Shown here in pieces: positions 1 to 10,738 of a stretch of 64,000 bases of DNA (position 1 is its first letter; every line of letters begins with the position of its first letter). Under the pieces are notes generated by a model. The model saw only the letters and a list, made by a program, of their open reading frames with translations. It was not told the DNA's origin and searched no databases. The stretch comes from Hygrocybe punicea (lineage: Eukaryota > Basidiomycota > Agaricomycetes > Agaricales > Hygrophoraceae): the NCBI GenBank assembly GCA_963556145.1, contig OY744462.1:6510001-6574000 (forward strand). The letters are read 5' to 3'. The position numbers and the translations under genes are program-made.

Positions 1-992
1 CAATCTCCGAGTTCCGGGGTCAGCTCAGTGAGAGTGAGTCTCATTTTTTTTCCTTTGGTGTTTGTCGGTGCTGAGACGATGACAGTGGATATCAAGGAAC
101 TCAAGTTACTAGGAGGTTTCAACCATCCGAATATTGTCCGTTTCGTGCGTATTTTTCCGCTCTTCTCTCTACTAGATCTATATTCTGTTCTGCAGGTTGG
201 AGTCAGTATACCCGAAAGCGTCCGAGATACGCCTGTTATGATTGTAAGCGAACTCTGCGCAAACGGCGATCTTTTCGACTACATACGGAAGGTTCCCCCA
301 CCATCACTACCAAAAGTGGTATGTATATATTTGCATGTGCCCTTTTGCCAACCACCCGCTAATTTATTGCAGTTCGGGATGATGCTTGACGTTGCGCGCG
401 GCCTCGAGTACCTACATATGCGCAAACCCTCTGTGATTCACCGGGATTGCAAATCATCCAACATCCTCATCACTTCCAAGGGTACTGCCAAGATCGCTGA
501 TTTTGGATTGGCTAAAGTCAAGCAGTCGACGAGATCAATGATGCGGAGCTTGGTCGGGACTGTGAACTGGCAAGCACCTGAGCTTTGGCATGCACATCCG
601 AAATACAACCACAAGGTCGACGTCTTTTCTTGTGCTATGGTCTACTGGGAGATGCTCCAATGGCATCTGCCCAACCCAAAATTTCCTTGGGAGGTGCGTC
701 TTCATCTAGTTTCGATGGCTGTTCTCGTGAGAACCTTGTCCTCAGGGCATGAACGAACATGCCATATATGAGATCGTCGGAGCAAAACGACAACGGTGCG
801 TAGTTTCTTTTCGTGGAGCCCTTCCTTTACTGAACAAAGACCATCCCCCTACAAAGGCCCTCAACGTCAAGTTTACGAAAACAGTGGTGTCCTGAGATTG
901 TCGACCTCATAGAACGCATGTGGGCGCAGGAGCATCAGGATCGACCTACGATGTCCGATATTGTGGAAGAACTGGAAAGACTGGTCCACTGA
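1..992 (+). CDS. TKL-type protein kinase, 3' portion (5' end outside window)
   Basis: This is the C-terminal part of a protein kinase catalytic domain. The exon at 76-144 carries the helix-C glutamate and NHPNIVRF. The exon at 196-318 holds the hinge (MIVSELCANGDLFDYI). The exon at 373-693 carries the catalytic loop VIHRDCKSSNILI, the metal-binding ADFGLAK, and the activation-segment end GTVNWQAPEL followed by DVFSCAMVYWEM. From 746 the frame gives GMNEHAIYEIVGAKRQR, and the last exon (from about 889) ends EELERLVH with a stop at 990-992. All catalytic residues visible here are intact. HRDCKSSN and the WQAPE motif resemble tyrosine-kinase-like serine/threonine kinases, a group expanded in Agaricomycetes. 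The glycine-rich loop and any N-terminal domain lie upstream of the window. The splice near 796-888 is unresolved. Confidence 0.88.
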
Positions 993-1428
993 TGGAAAAA
1001 AACATTTCCCGTGTCTAATCATTTAGCCCATCTCATTCACATAATTTCAGGAAATTTTAGAACAAGGACGCGTGGATTCCTGGATACCTCTTATCGCTTT
1101 TTTGTAACCTTTGTTTTTTGCTCCCATCATCAATGTATCCTATTGCAAAGTCAAGTCAAATTATTCTTTGAGTCAATAATAATCTTATTTGTGTCTAATA
1201 AATCCCTTTTGACCGCAAGCTCCTGCTTGACCGGGGGATGTCAGGCATAGCAACGACTCTGATACAGCGGTGAAATTAACGGTGCGGAACCGTAAGAAAG
1301 TATTTATTGTTGGTTTTTTTTTTCCTTTTTATCGCGAAACAGCTGTAAAAATCAGATTCACGTCACGCGTATGCGTGACAAACGCGTTGACGGCTTTCGT
1401 GAACGCGCTTGAACTCACGCACGCGACA
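993..1428. other. Intergenic, no gene seen
   Basis: This stretch lies between the kinase stop and the proposed CTF18 start. It is moderately AT-rich with T-runs around 1311-1330. Open frames here are short, lack family signal and are not flanked by convincing splice sites. It presumably holds the kinase 3' UTR and the CTF18 promoter. Confidence 0.5.
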
Positions 1429-4400
1429 ATGTCTTTCGCTCCCAATGGTTTACTTGGTCCGTCAGCTTGTGTACCTCTCAGTTCAATAGAGGTTTCCGCC
1501 AAACCCTCATTTGAGCCAAATGGACTTCTTGGCCCAACAGACGTATGCTTGAAACTTGGGGAAAGACGGAAAGATGCAACACTCATCGACGGCGATGAAG
1601 GTAAGTTGGGAATTCTACATCTATGATAACTGGAAGAGTCCCTCAACATATTGTTGCGTTAAGATCTTATTTCCACAGATGATGGGTTGGCTGTCGGCGG
1701 GCTCCGACCAACGACACCGCTTCCTACCCATCTGTATCGAAAACCTGTTCGCGCAACAACATTTGATGGTAAGATGTTATACCTACAGCGCCGAACTCGA
1801 GTGGAAGGCATACGGAAGAAGGTGCCTTTTCGATTGGAAGATAGAACTTGTCAGCAAGGTACTGATACGGTACAGGATTCAAGCATTGTTGGCCAAAGTA
1901 TAAGGAGCCTTCTCGAGGTACCAGTTCATAGGTTGATGGAGCAACTTTCTGCTGCTACCGCTGCGCAGATTGAACGCGTGTAGGACATTCCTGTTTTATT
2001 TTATTTTATTTATCCGATCCAATTAACTTGCCTTTCGTTCCAGCCATCCTCATGATATGACTCTCAACATACCCGACGAGCCGGATACCGATCATACTCT
2101 CTGGGTAGATCGATACCGTCCAAAGTGCTTTGCAGATTTATTGGGCAACGATCGGGTAGCACGGGAAACTATGGCTTGGGTGAAGCAGTGGGACTGGTGC
2201 GTTTTTGGCAAGAAGAAATCCAAGAAGAGACCAAGAGCAGATGATGAAATTTTCACGGAAGATGAGTATCATCGGCCACCTCAAAAGGTGCATATCTAGG
2301 TTTGATTCAGTCAGTGATCCGCATCCTCATTCCGCGTCAGGTACTCCTGCTTTCAGGACCTCCAGGACTTGGCAAAACCACACTAGCCCACGTGATAGCT
2401 CGACAGGCTGGATATGAAGTAATGGAGATTAATGCTAGGTTTGGCCTCACCCCAGTCTGTTGTACGTATCGGATGTTTACGGGATCGGAAACACAGTGAT
2501 GCACGTTCAGGTCAGGTCGTAGACGATCGGATACGACCGGCATTAGAGTCTGGTTCCGCAGTCGGGAGTACCAAGCCAGTGCTGCTTGTCATAGACGAGA
2601 TTGACGGCGCTACTGGAGGTGCAGAAAATGTGTTTTCGCTCTGTGACCCTTGTGGTTGATCTGTTCCTGAGTCCTTTGTGTTTATAGGCAAGTGGTTTTG
2701 TTCAAAACTTGGTGAAGCTGACATACGATAAACCAAAAAGAAAGCGTATGTCACCATTGTATTGAACCTATTCATGATATATTAACCTGATCTTTAGTCA
2801 AAGCGGGACAGAAACGTGACCCAAAGACCAACCGGCCTATTCTTCGTCCAATCATCTGTATTTGCAACGATCCTAACGCTGCTTCATTGGCCAAACTACG
2901 TCCCCATGCATACCAGCTACGCATTACGCGGCCGGGAGATGTTCATGCTGTCAGGCGCTTGCAACAAATATGTGGATTTGAGGGGCTCAGAGCCGATATG
3001 AGAGCTCTCTCGACTCTTGTTGGTGTCGCAAAAGGCGATCTACGTAGTTGTCTGAACACTCTCCAGGTACGTACACGGGCCCTCTTGACCCTAGATGCCG
3101 TAGCGAACGGAAGCTTACAGTTCATCAAAACAAAACACGAAGAAGTCACAGAGACCGTGATTCGTGCCGCTACCGTTGGGATGAAGGAAGCTGATACCAC
3201 GGTTACGTCTGTTCTAAACACTTTGTTCGCTCCTTTAACACGGAAGCGCACAAAGGAGCTCGGTTTGAGCAATGAAGAGGAGTCAAAGTACGTGGGAAGA
3301 CTCAGTCAAGAGGTGGATGGAAGTGGCAGAGTGAATGGTATTGCCATTGGTGAATCTTCAATTCCTTCTCGACACCGGGCATTTCTGACCAACTTGTCTA
3401 TCTATAGGATGCTTCACACATTATGCAACTCTTCGCCATCATGATGTTAATTTTTCGAGATACGAGAAGGCAAATGAATGGCTCGTAACGTATGACCTTC
3501 TGAACAGTGTTATGTACTCGGATGGAGATTTCGCTCTCATTTCATATTTACCATACATGCTGGTTCCTTTCTATCCACTTTTCCAAGAGAGGGGGGCACA
3601 GCGGGTAGAGAGAAGTTCAGCTGATTGGGAGGTATGTACGTGTGATTTCCTACCAATGATAGACTGATACCCGCATTGGTATGCAGCATTTGCAGCGGAC
3701 ACGATCTAATGAAGAAATTTACGAATCATTGTCTCGTACAGCGTGTGGTCGTGCTGGGGGAAGCTTCAAAAATCTCCTTGGTAGTCCGATTCTTCAACTC
3801 GAGTTTGTACCGTATATCAACAGAATCATCTCGCCCCCCCTCCGCCCAGTGGGTATTCACACCGTAGTCTTTCGAGATCCTCTGACCCAATGATGTAGGT
3901 CAACAGCCAAGTCATCCGGCCGGATGAGCGAGCGTTGTTATCACGACTGGTTAACATTATGGCTTCGTTAGACTTGCGTTTTGTACAAGAACGGTCGGCA
4001 GACGGCCAATTTGTTTACAGACTTGACCCGTACGCGCATACTTTGTCTCTTCGAACAACTGACGACATGGCTATTCAGCCCAATTGATGTCTTCGTCACG
4101 TATGACGGAAAGCGAGCGACCGATATTCCTATATCGAGATATGCCGTAAGACATCTTGTAGCGTCCGAGGTGAGCATCCATCTTTCCGGATCCAAACTTG
4201 ATTAATAACTTCTCCGCCTCAGATTGATACTCTACTGATTTCACGACAAGCCGATGGTGTAGTAGAAAGGAGCAAATCCAGCAATGTTGCAAGACTGTCA
4301 GTCGTTCCTGCCTCAGTCCAATAGTTCAAGAATGCGAATTGTGAATTTAGGTATCGGAAGGAGGAACAAAGCGGGACGACAGAGACTCCAAGTGAAACGG

Positions 4401-4661
4401 CTCGCAAAGGGAAAGTGGACATCGCTGATAAAGTCTGTTACTCGTTCTTCTCTCACTCTGCGTATAGTATGGTCTGACCATCATTGGTTTTTCCAGCCTC
4501 CGACAGATTTCTTTGGTCGACCCATCACTAGAATATCCGATAGCACCATGAAGGCTGCCGCACGCAAAAATGTGGAGAAGAAATATCGCGTCACATATCG
4601 CTTTTTGGAGGGCAATTCAGCTGCGGTCCGAAAACCGATTAAAGTTGGTACATTTTTGTAA
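1429..4661 (+). CDS. CTF18: Chromosome transmission fidelity protein 18 (alternative RFC large subunit)
   Basis: Ctf18 is the large AAA+ subunit of the Ctf18-RFC clamp loader, which acts on PCNA at replication forks and supports sister-chromatid cohesion. Proposed exons: 1429-1600, 1679-1979, 2044-2287, 2341-2438, 2497-2629, 2688-2745, 2798-3066, 3121-3349, 3408-3631, 3687-3848, 3899-4029, 4079-4169, 4223 to about 4302, then two more ending at the TAA 4659-4661. The N-terminal region has [12 protein letters not shown] and [12 protein letters not shown]. Then come the RFC box [18 protein letters not shown], Walker [19 protein letters not shown] (usually NASDDR), and Walker [14 protein letters not shown]. 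Sensor-region CICNDPNA and [16 protein letters not shown] follow. The C-terminus contains DFFGRPITR and ends near [12 protein letters not shown], as in the family. The junction around 4300-4360 is the least certain. The intron at 3067-3120 is 54 nt with no stop, so its retention would keep the frame. Confidence 0.93.
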
Positions 4662-4921
4662 CGTTCCGGATGAGGTGACAGGGTCTGTGCGTAACGGATC
4701 GAGGGAATGTTTCTACATGTTGGCTGCGTAGGCATGTTCGCATCCATGCTTTGCTGTAAGCCAGACAAAGGTAATATCATAATGAAGGCGTCATCTTCAA
4801 ATTCAGCGAGCGCTGCGGCAGAGTGCAGTTCAACTTGTTAAATTTTACATTTCACATATATCGCAAGCTTTACAAACGCGAAGGAGTCACATAATCCCAG
4901 CTACTAGCACACTTGTTGAGA

Positions 4922-6908
4922 ATGTCTGGTCCTTTGGAGTCCAAACCGCTCAGCGAGTCTCGAGAGTGGACCCTTGAAGCCGGGACAGAATATCGGTTCG
5001 AACTGGATCCCGGCACATCTCTAGCTATCAAAGTACGTGTAGTACATTAACTTTTCAGTTTCGCATAATCCCCTTTCGTCACAATCGCAGCTCGTCGACG
5101 GACAAGCTGAAGTATTCGGTGCAGAGCTTGCGGAAAGCAAGACATACCTCTTTGGTTCCGAATGCAAAGCAGCCATCTTCACTTGGCAAGGATGCACGAT
5201 TGAGATGAGTGACTTCTCTTCAAAGGCGGGATGGTACATTCTTACCCTCCCGAATTATATACGTCACTGGTCATCCTTCTACAGAATATGTTTCTGAAGA
5301 GACTCCTATGGCAGCATATGCCAACGTGCATCTTGCTTTTGAGCAGATGCGTGTTCGTGCCTTACGAGCAATTCATGGGTCTCCTGCCTCAGATGATGAC
5401 TCCAACGCGAATACGGAACCTCCACGGGCGCTTGTTCTGGGTCCTGAAAATTCAGGCAAGACATCAGCATGCAAGATCTTGATGAATTATGCTGTTCGTA
5501 CCGGCCAAGAGTGGTCACCTCTCCTGGTGAACGTTGATCCAAGCGAAGTGCGTGGTCATCACGTTACACAACAAATAACCTGACCCCCTCAATCGTTCCT
5601 TTTCTTCTGAAGGGGGGGTGGTCGGTCCCAGGCGCGATATCAGCAGTTCCCATCCATACACCCCTTCCAACATGTTCGCCCGCGAGCCCACTCGGCTCGG
5701 CAGCGACATCAGCTCCTACCGCTCTGTCTTCAAATGCACTGCTTCCCCTAGTCTATTGGTACGGCCATGCAGAGACAAAGAGAAATCCTCTTTTGTTGGA
5801 CAGAATAATCCGCAATCTTGGCGAGAATGTCAGTGAGAAATTTGATGTTGATACGACAGGTAACAGTCCTTTTGGCATCACGTTAGTCGGATACGTCAAT
5901 CGGCGATTTCTCTCTGCAGGTCGTGCGTCGGGGTTGATCGTAGATACACCGTCTTCCTTCGCTTCTGGTGGATCAGCAAGTGACCACCGATCTGCACTCA
6001 TCAAAGCTTGCATCGATGCTTTCAAAAGTTTGTCCCAGTAATTGGCCAACCCACCTGGTGCTAAATCTAAGTGCCTGATCAAGTCAACATCATTCTTGTT
6101 GTCGGTCACGAAAAACTCAATGTTGAAATGCAACGTTTATATGGAAGCCGCATGACTGTGGTGAAACTTCCCAAGTCAGGAGGTGTACGTACTCAGGATT
6201 CTACTACGTTTATCCACACTTGCCTTTTCCTGATTCCCCGCTTGTTCCCAACCACAGGTTGTCGAGTTAGATCACAGCTACCGGGAACGTGTACGCAACT
6301 ATCAATTACACACCTACATGTATGGGCAGGTGATCGAAGCACCTCCGGGCATCTCGTCTTCTGCAGCTCTAGGCGGCGAACCGTCTACCGATCTCGTCCT
6401 TTCACCGTCCTCATCCGTGATCAGTTTCAAAGATCTTTCGATATATCGTATTGGGGCAGGTTGTCACTGATTCCTTGTGCTTTCCACTTACCCTTACAAT
6501 TTATCCACACAGAATCACTGGCACCTTCGTCGGCCCTCCCAATCGGCGCAACACGTGTAGTATCTGAAATGCAACCAGTCCAGGTAGATCCGTCTCAAAT
6601 CGGATCTGGTCTTCTCAATGCAGTTCTAGCCCTTCTCGCACCGCCCAATCCCGACGAAAATGAGCGTTATGATGAAGAAATACTGGATCTGAATGTGGCT
6701 GGGTTCTTGATCGTGTATGTATCGTATGTTCACCGTCTCGTGTTTATCATCAACGTTCTGAGGTTTCCAATTTGACGTGTCATTTTCTGCGTACAGGACT
6801 AACATCGATATCCCCAACCGGAAAATGACAATCCTGGCACCCAATCAGGGATCATTTACAGGAAGAACAGCCATCGTCGGCTCTTTCGAATGGCAAGACC
6901 AGTGGTGA
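4922..6908 (+). CDS. CLP1: mRNA cleavage and polyadenylation factor Clp1 (polynucleotide 5'-kinase family)
   Basis: Clp1 is the P-loop subunit of cleavage factor IA that bridges Pcf11 to the 3'-end processing machinery; animal homologues are RNA 5'-kinases. Exon 1 (4922-5032) encodes MSGPLESKPL with an N-terminal beta domain that continues from 5091 (LVDGQAEVFGAEL, TYLFGSECKAAIFTW). The central domain has the Walker A-like GPENSGKTSACKILMNYAVR, then VNVDPSE joined to GGWSVPGAISAVPIHTPLPT and VYWYGHAETKRN. Downstream come GLIVDTPSSFASGG and VNIILVVGHEKLNVEM. The C-terminal exon reads NIDIPNRKMTILAPNQG then GRTAIVGSFEWQDQW and stops at 6906-6908. Length and order fit the family. The junction between the exon ending CTIEM (about 5207) and the frame with HPSTEYVSEETPM (about 5270) has no clean GT..AG solution that keeps all conserved residues. 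Confidence 0.92.
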
Positions 6909-7148
6909 TGTCTATTGCATTGTTACCGTGGCGCCTGTGTCTGTTGAAAGGAATACGACTTTGACGTCTTCATTGCATGAAACATAAAATTATGCTAGGG
7001 GAAGTCACCCATTACGAAAACATTTCAGGTACTAGGATTGTTGTATAATAAGCGACAATGAGCGGTCAACAATGAGCTCCTCAGCAATCTGGACGACAGC
7101 GAAACACAAATGAATTACAATCCACTTGCATCCACCAAGACGCGTCCA

Positions 7149-7864
7149 TCATTTGCCATACGTGCCGCTGAATTTGAACGTGCCTTCTTCAGCTTGCCAA
7201 CGGATATTAACATCGCCGCTTAGCGAAAGCGTATCATATCTGGAATAGAGAAAAGTTTTCAGAAACATTTGCTGGGTGGCTTCAGAAATGCAGTAGTTAC
7301 TCACCTGATAGATACACACAAGTCACCAATGAGATCCACAAAGTCATCTTTCTTCATCTTCTTCATCTTGAAATTCGGGGGACCATCCAGCTCGAGAAGA
7401 GCGCCGAATACATCGGCATCTGCACAAACGCCATCGTAACTCCATTTCGCAGTTCCCATCTTGCACGATGGCTTCCACTATACAGGTCAAGAAATAAAGA
7501 AAAAAGCATGAGTTTCGAGACATGTCAATGACGCGTAACTCACAGTCATCTGTTTCCTAATCCCACTCCTCGCCGCGCCTCTCAACTTCTCTGCAGCAAC
7601 TTCAATCTGTTCCTTTGTCTTGGGTGCAGGTTTGCCGGAAGTAGAGACGACCTCCTGTTCGAGTGCCCTAGCATACTGCGCGAGATCAACCAGTACCTGG
7701 CGAACAACCGTCGCGTCATCCGAGACTGGGTAAGCCTTGGAGTCGGCGAGAATGGCAGCGACGAGGCCCGGGGCAGACGCGTTTTGGTTATTGGTACGAA
7801 CTCTCTTGGATTCTGAACTGGACGCGTCCGATTTGCGCTTTTTGGCGGTTGTGGTGTTAGACAT
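7149..7864 (-). CDS. Small lysine-rich protein of unknown function
   Basis: This is a three-exon gene of 194 codons: exon 1 7864-7544, exon 2 7477-7305, exon 3 7239-7149. Both introns (7478-7543, 7240-7304) have GTGAGT donors and AG acceptors. The start is the ATG at 7864 (MSNTTTAKKRKSDASSSE). The N-terminus contains a basic KKRK and SKRVR segment that looks like a nuclear localisation signal. A likely helical middle follows (VLVDLAQYARALEQEVV), then a C-terminal region rich in Trp, Gly and Lys (WKPSCKMGTAKWSYDG, PPNFKMKKMKKDDF) ending GTFKFSGTYGK. I do not recognise the family. It is convergent with CLP1, whose stop lies 240 bp away. The gene is confident because splicing is clean; the function is unknown. 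Confidence 0.8.
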
Positions 7865-8002
7865 GGTTGGTAGCAGTACGGGACGGGGTGACGCTTGTCA
7901 CACGGTAGAAGCCTAATTTCGGAGTTGATTATACTCAATAAGATATTTATAATACAATACGAGGGCGGGCACACACATAGGTGGTGAGCCCACCTGTTGT
8001 GT

Positions 8003-8052
8003 ACCCTCCAAACCTACACGTCAATTGACGTGGCGGCGGCGTTCACGAGGGT
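8003..8052. repeat. Hairpin repeat, copy A
   Basis: This 50-nt foldback unit has outer arms ACCCTC and GAGGGT around a perfect 16-bp palindrome, CACGTCAATTGACGTG, at 8017-8032. It has the same size and core as the copies at 46649-46701 and 59408-59460. The core contains two divergent CRE half-sites (ACGTCA/TGACGT). Confidence 0.7.
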
Positions 8053-8117
8053 GGGGGGTTATGCTAGCGGCTGTCATTGCTGCCGCAGCTGTTGCTGTCC
8101 TGGTGCGTCTGAGTCAA

Positions 8118-8168
8118 CCTCGCGAGCACAGCACGCGCATCACTTGATGCGCATGCGTGGTCGCGAGG
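8118..8168. repeat. Hairpin repeat, copy B (diverged core)
   Basis: This 51-nt unit has perfect 8-bp outer arms CCTCGCGA / TCGCGAGG. Its core is GCGCATCACTTGATGCGC, which keeps the inverted symmetry but not the full CACGTCAATTGACGTG sequence. It lies 65 bp from copy A. Confidence 0.6.
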
Positions 8169-9042
8169 AGGCTGTGGGTGTCGACAGGAATGTAGGACAC
8201 TTACCTGGCGACCTCCGGCCCTTCGGCTTGCCATCGTTGTCCTTGCGGGTGCCGTGTTTTCGTTGTTGTCGTATTAGGCGGTCTGGAATGTGGTGGTCAT
8301 TGTGGTGGTAAACAGTGTGTCGTTTTTGGACTTCAAAATGAAGAAAAGCTATGTCCGCCCATCGGATATAAGCAGAAACGGACCTCTGGAGTCTGGAAGG
8401 CTGGAGTTGTAAGTAAATGCTGAGATAACGAAACAAAGAAGGCAGTGCTAACGTACCTAGTTCAGCTACAACTTGAAGGGGATGATTAGACGGAAAGATT
8501 CTCTGCGGGAGCTGCGTCGTCCAGCACATCGTCGCAGTTGAAACAGGGCGTGAGGGGTCATACTGGTTGTGGTCGAAAACAGAGGGGAAGTGGGCTGGGG
8601 GGCTAATGGAAAGTGGGAGCTAAGCTTTAGACGGCAATTGAACTAAGGGAACAGAATGAGATGATAATAGAGATTGACAGTAACCAATTGCAAGCACCAA
8701 CAGGAATCTGGACAGGACCACTCGAAGAGATGAGCAATAAGTTGACCCAACTGGCAGCTGTATTGATAGGCAGAAAGCAAGGACGGTCTCTTTTGAACTT
8801 CCCTTTCTTCTCGATGGGTTTTTTGCCAGAAAAATGAAGGCAGCCGTCTCAGGATGCCTTCGGAAAAGGGGATGTGGGTAGGGAAGCGGGCTTCGCACTT
8901 TATAGACTATATACTGGGCTAGGCACGTTGGGCTCGATACATAAATTCTGGCCAGACCACATCGCAACTCCTTGACAAAGACCGCAAGTATGGAGACTTT
9001 CTCAGTATAACTGGATGGCGTAGAGATGAGGGGGGTATATAG

Positions 9043-10575
9043 CTAGCAGCAGATGAAAGCTGATGCTAGCCAGGGGTGTAGTGCTAAGTCACCGGCAGTT
9101 GCTCGTTCACTCGGACTGAGACGTAAACAGGCGCGAATAAAGCCAGCGGCTGGTGAGATTTCGGTTTCTGGCACACCATAATTGGTCATCGCCTGCTCGA
9201 GACCCACAGGAAGTAATTTGTCGATACGAAGGAGATCTCCTAGACATAATTAACTGAATGAGTAAGAATAGAATGATGAAACATTTGTACCAACCATTCT
9301 GGTCAAACTAATCATCTCTATCCTGGCATTGGGTGAGGAATCCTTCACTGAAACGTTCTCCGGTCAACTCCATCATTTTGGCCAAATGGTCATCTTCGAT
9401 GCGCCAAGTTGAGCCCCGTTGCGGATGGAATAACCAGCGTCCAGTGAGAAGTTCAAAAGTCTGGTTAATTCAGTATCACCAATGGCGGCTAAGGTTATGG
9501 ATCACTGACCATACAGCCGATTGACCAGATGTCCACCTTGGTGTCAAAGTTCGACCCTAATATGACTTCCGGTGCGCGCATTGCATATGAACCGACCATT
9601 CTTGTTGGCGGCTCTTGGTTGGCCCATTGTGCTACCACTCTATGATTAGTTGACGAATACTCTGTGTGGATAGATACGTGCCATGTCCAAGGTCCGTTAG
9701 ACAAACTGAATATAGTTCCACCGCGATACCCGGGTCATCCCATGTGTAAGGATGGGCAATCGGCTGAGAGCGCAAGACTGAATAGCATGCGCCACCCTGC
9801 ATAAATTCTCCCTCGACTGCTGGGGGGCATTCGTCTAGCAGCTTTTGTATAGTTGTCGAAGATTTTTCGGTTTGGAATAACACATTGTCAGGTTTGACAT
9901 CTATTTTCAATGATATGAGTTAGTACCACGACCCAGACTTGATGAAAGAACTGACCTGTGTGAATGATATTAGCATCATGCAGTGCTACCAAAGCATCCA
10001 CGACTTGGGCGATGATAACCTTCACTTGACAGACGTGGAGGGCCTTTGATGGAGCAGTTCGTCTGAATTTACCGATGTCGGTACTGAGGACAGGTTGAAC
10101 CAGGCAGAGATGTCGACCATGAGGTCCCTCCAGGTTGAAGGAATCATGAAATCGAGTCAGTCGTAGCGTGTGCTCAGAAAGCTCTTTGGAACTGATGGCC
10201 TTCAGAATGTCTAGCTCGAGTAGGAGACCGGCTTGATGAAGATGTGTAGCATGAGCCGTCAAAATCTTCACCGCCCAGTATCTCATTAGTTCAGGTGCTC
10301 TAGATGTAAGTCAGGACATATTCACTAGCAGTACCGACAGAGACATACTGAATATCTAGGACCAGCCATACAGAGGAATATTGGCCTTTGCCGAGTTTTC
10401 TGAGGACTTGATAACGACCACCTTCAAGCTGAAGACCAGGATAAGCAGGGAAATAGCCAAAGCCTTCCGCAGCCGACAAAGCTAGTGACTCCACCGGAAA
10501 AAAATTATTTGTCGGTGGTGAAGTGGGCCTAGTAGTGGCAGTTTGGGGAGTAAACCAACGCGTAAATGCTTGATG
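9043..10575 (-). CDS. SRPK-like serine/threonine kinase with an in-frame TAG (possible pseudogene)
   Basis: The minus-strand gene encodes an SR-protein-kinase-type domain, a family that phosphorylates SR splicing factors. In order: FPAYPGLQLEGGRYQVLRKL, glycine loop GKGQYSSVWLV, MRYWAVKIL with the ATP-binding Lys, ALHDANIIHT joined to DVKPDNVLF (the family's HTDxKPDN catalytic loop), LTDLGHAQW in place of DFG, and SYAMRAPEVILG then DIWSIGCM. The C-lobe continues with WLFHPQRG and LLRIDKLLPVG, and ends LHPWLASAFICC before TAG at 9045-9043. A TAG at 9310-9308 interrupts the frame before FDQNG, where relatives usually have an aromatic residue. The next intron (9294-9240) is normal. The start is not resolved: the frame is open to about 10575 without ATG, so a short upstream exon is likely. 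Confidence 0.85.
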
Positions 10576-10738
10576 TCACTTGTAGAGTCGTGAGCTTGCA
10601 GGATGAAAAATATTTCACCGTGACCGTGGGTTATTATTAATAATATTCCTTGGCAACTGCCAGGCACTGTGCCTGCATTGACAGGCTGTTCAGATTACAA
10701 AATGAAGACCTCGACTTGGACACAACGCTACCTTGGAA

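Larger units (their letters stand above)
7865..9042. other. Long intergenic stretch with hairpins, no convincing gene
   Basis: About 1.2 kb separate the small lysine-rich gene from the SRPK-like gene. The stretch contains two hairpin repeats (8003-8052 and 8118-8168). On the minus strand there are splice-like signals: a GTACGT donor near 8457 and a GTAAGT donor near 8204, each followed by possible acceptors. The frames they would join (8529 to 8140) have no family signal and stop early when spliced. The minus-strand frame at 8967-8620 also lacks any recognisable domain. A spliced non-coding transcript is possible but not shown. Confidence 0.4.

Noticed and set aside
8140..8529. 130-codon minus-strand frame with splice-like signals
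   Set aside because: There is no domain, splicing its best introns introduces stops, and the region carries foldback repeats that produce misleading signals.
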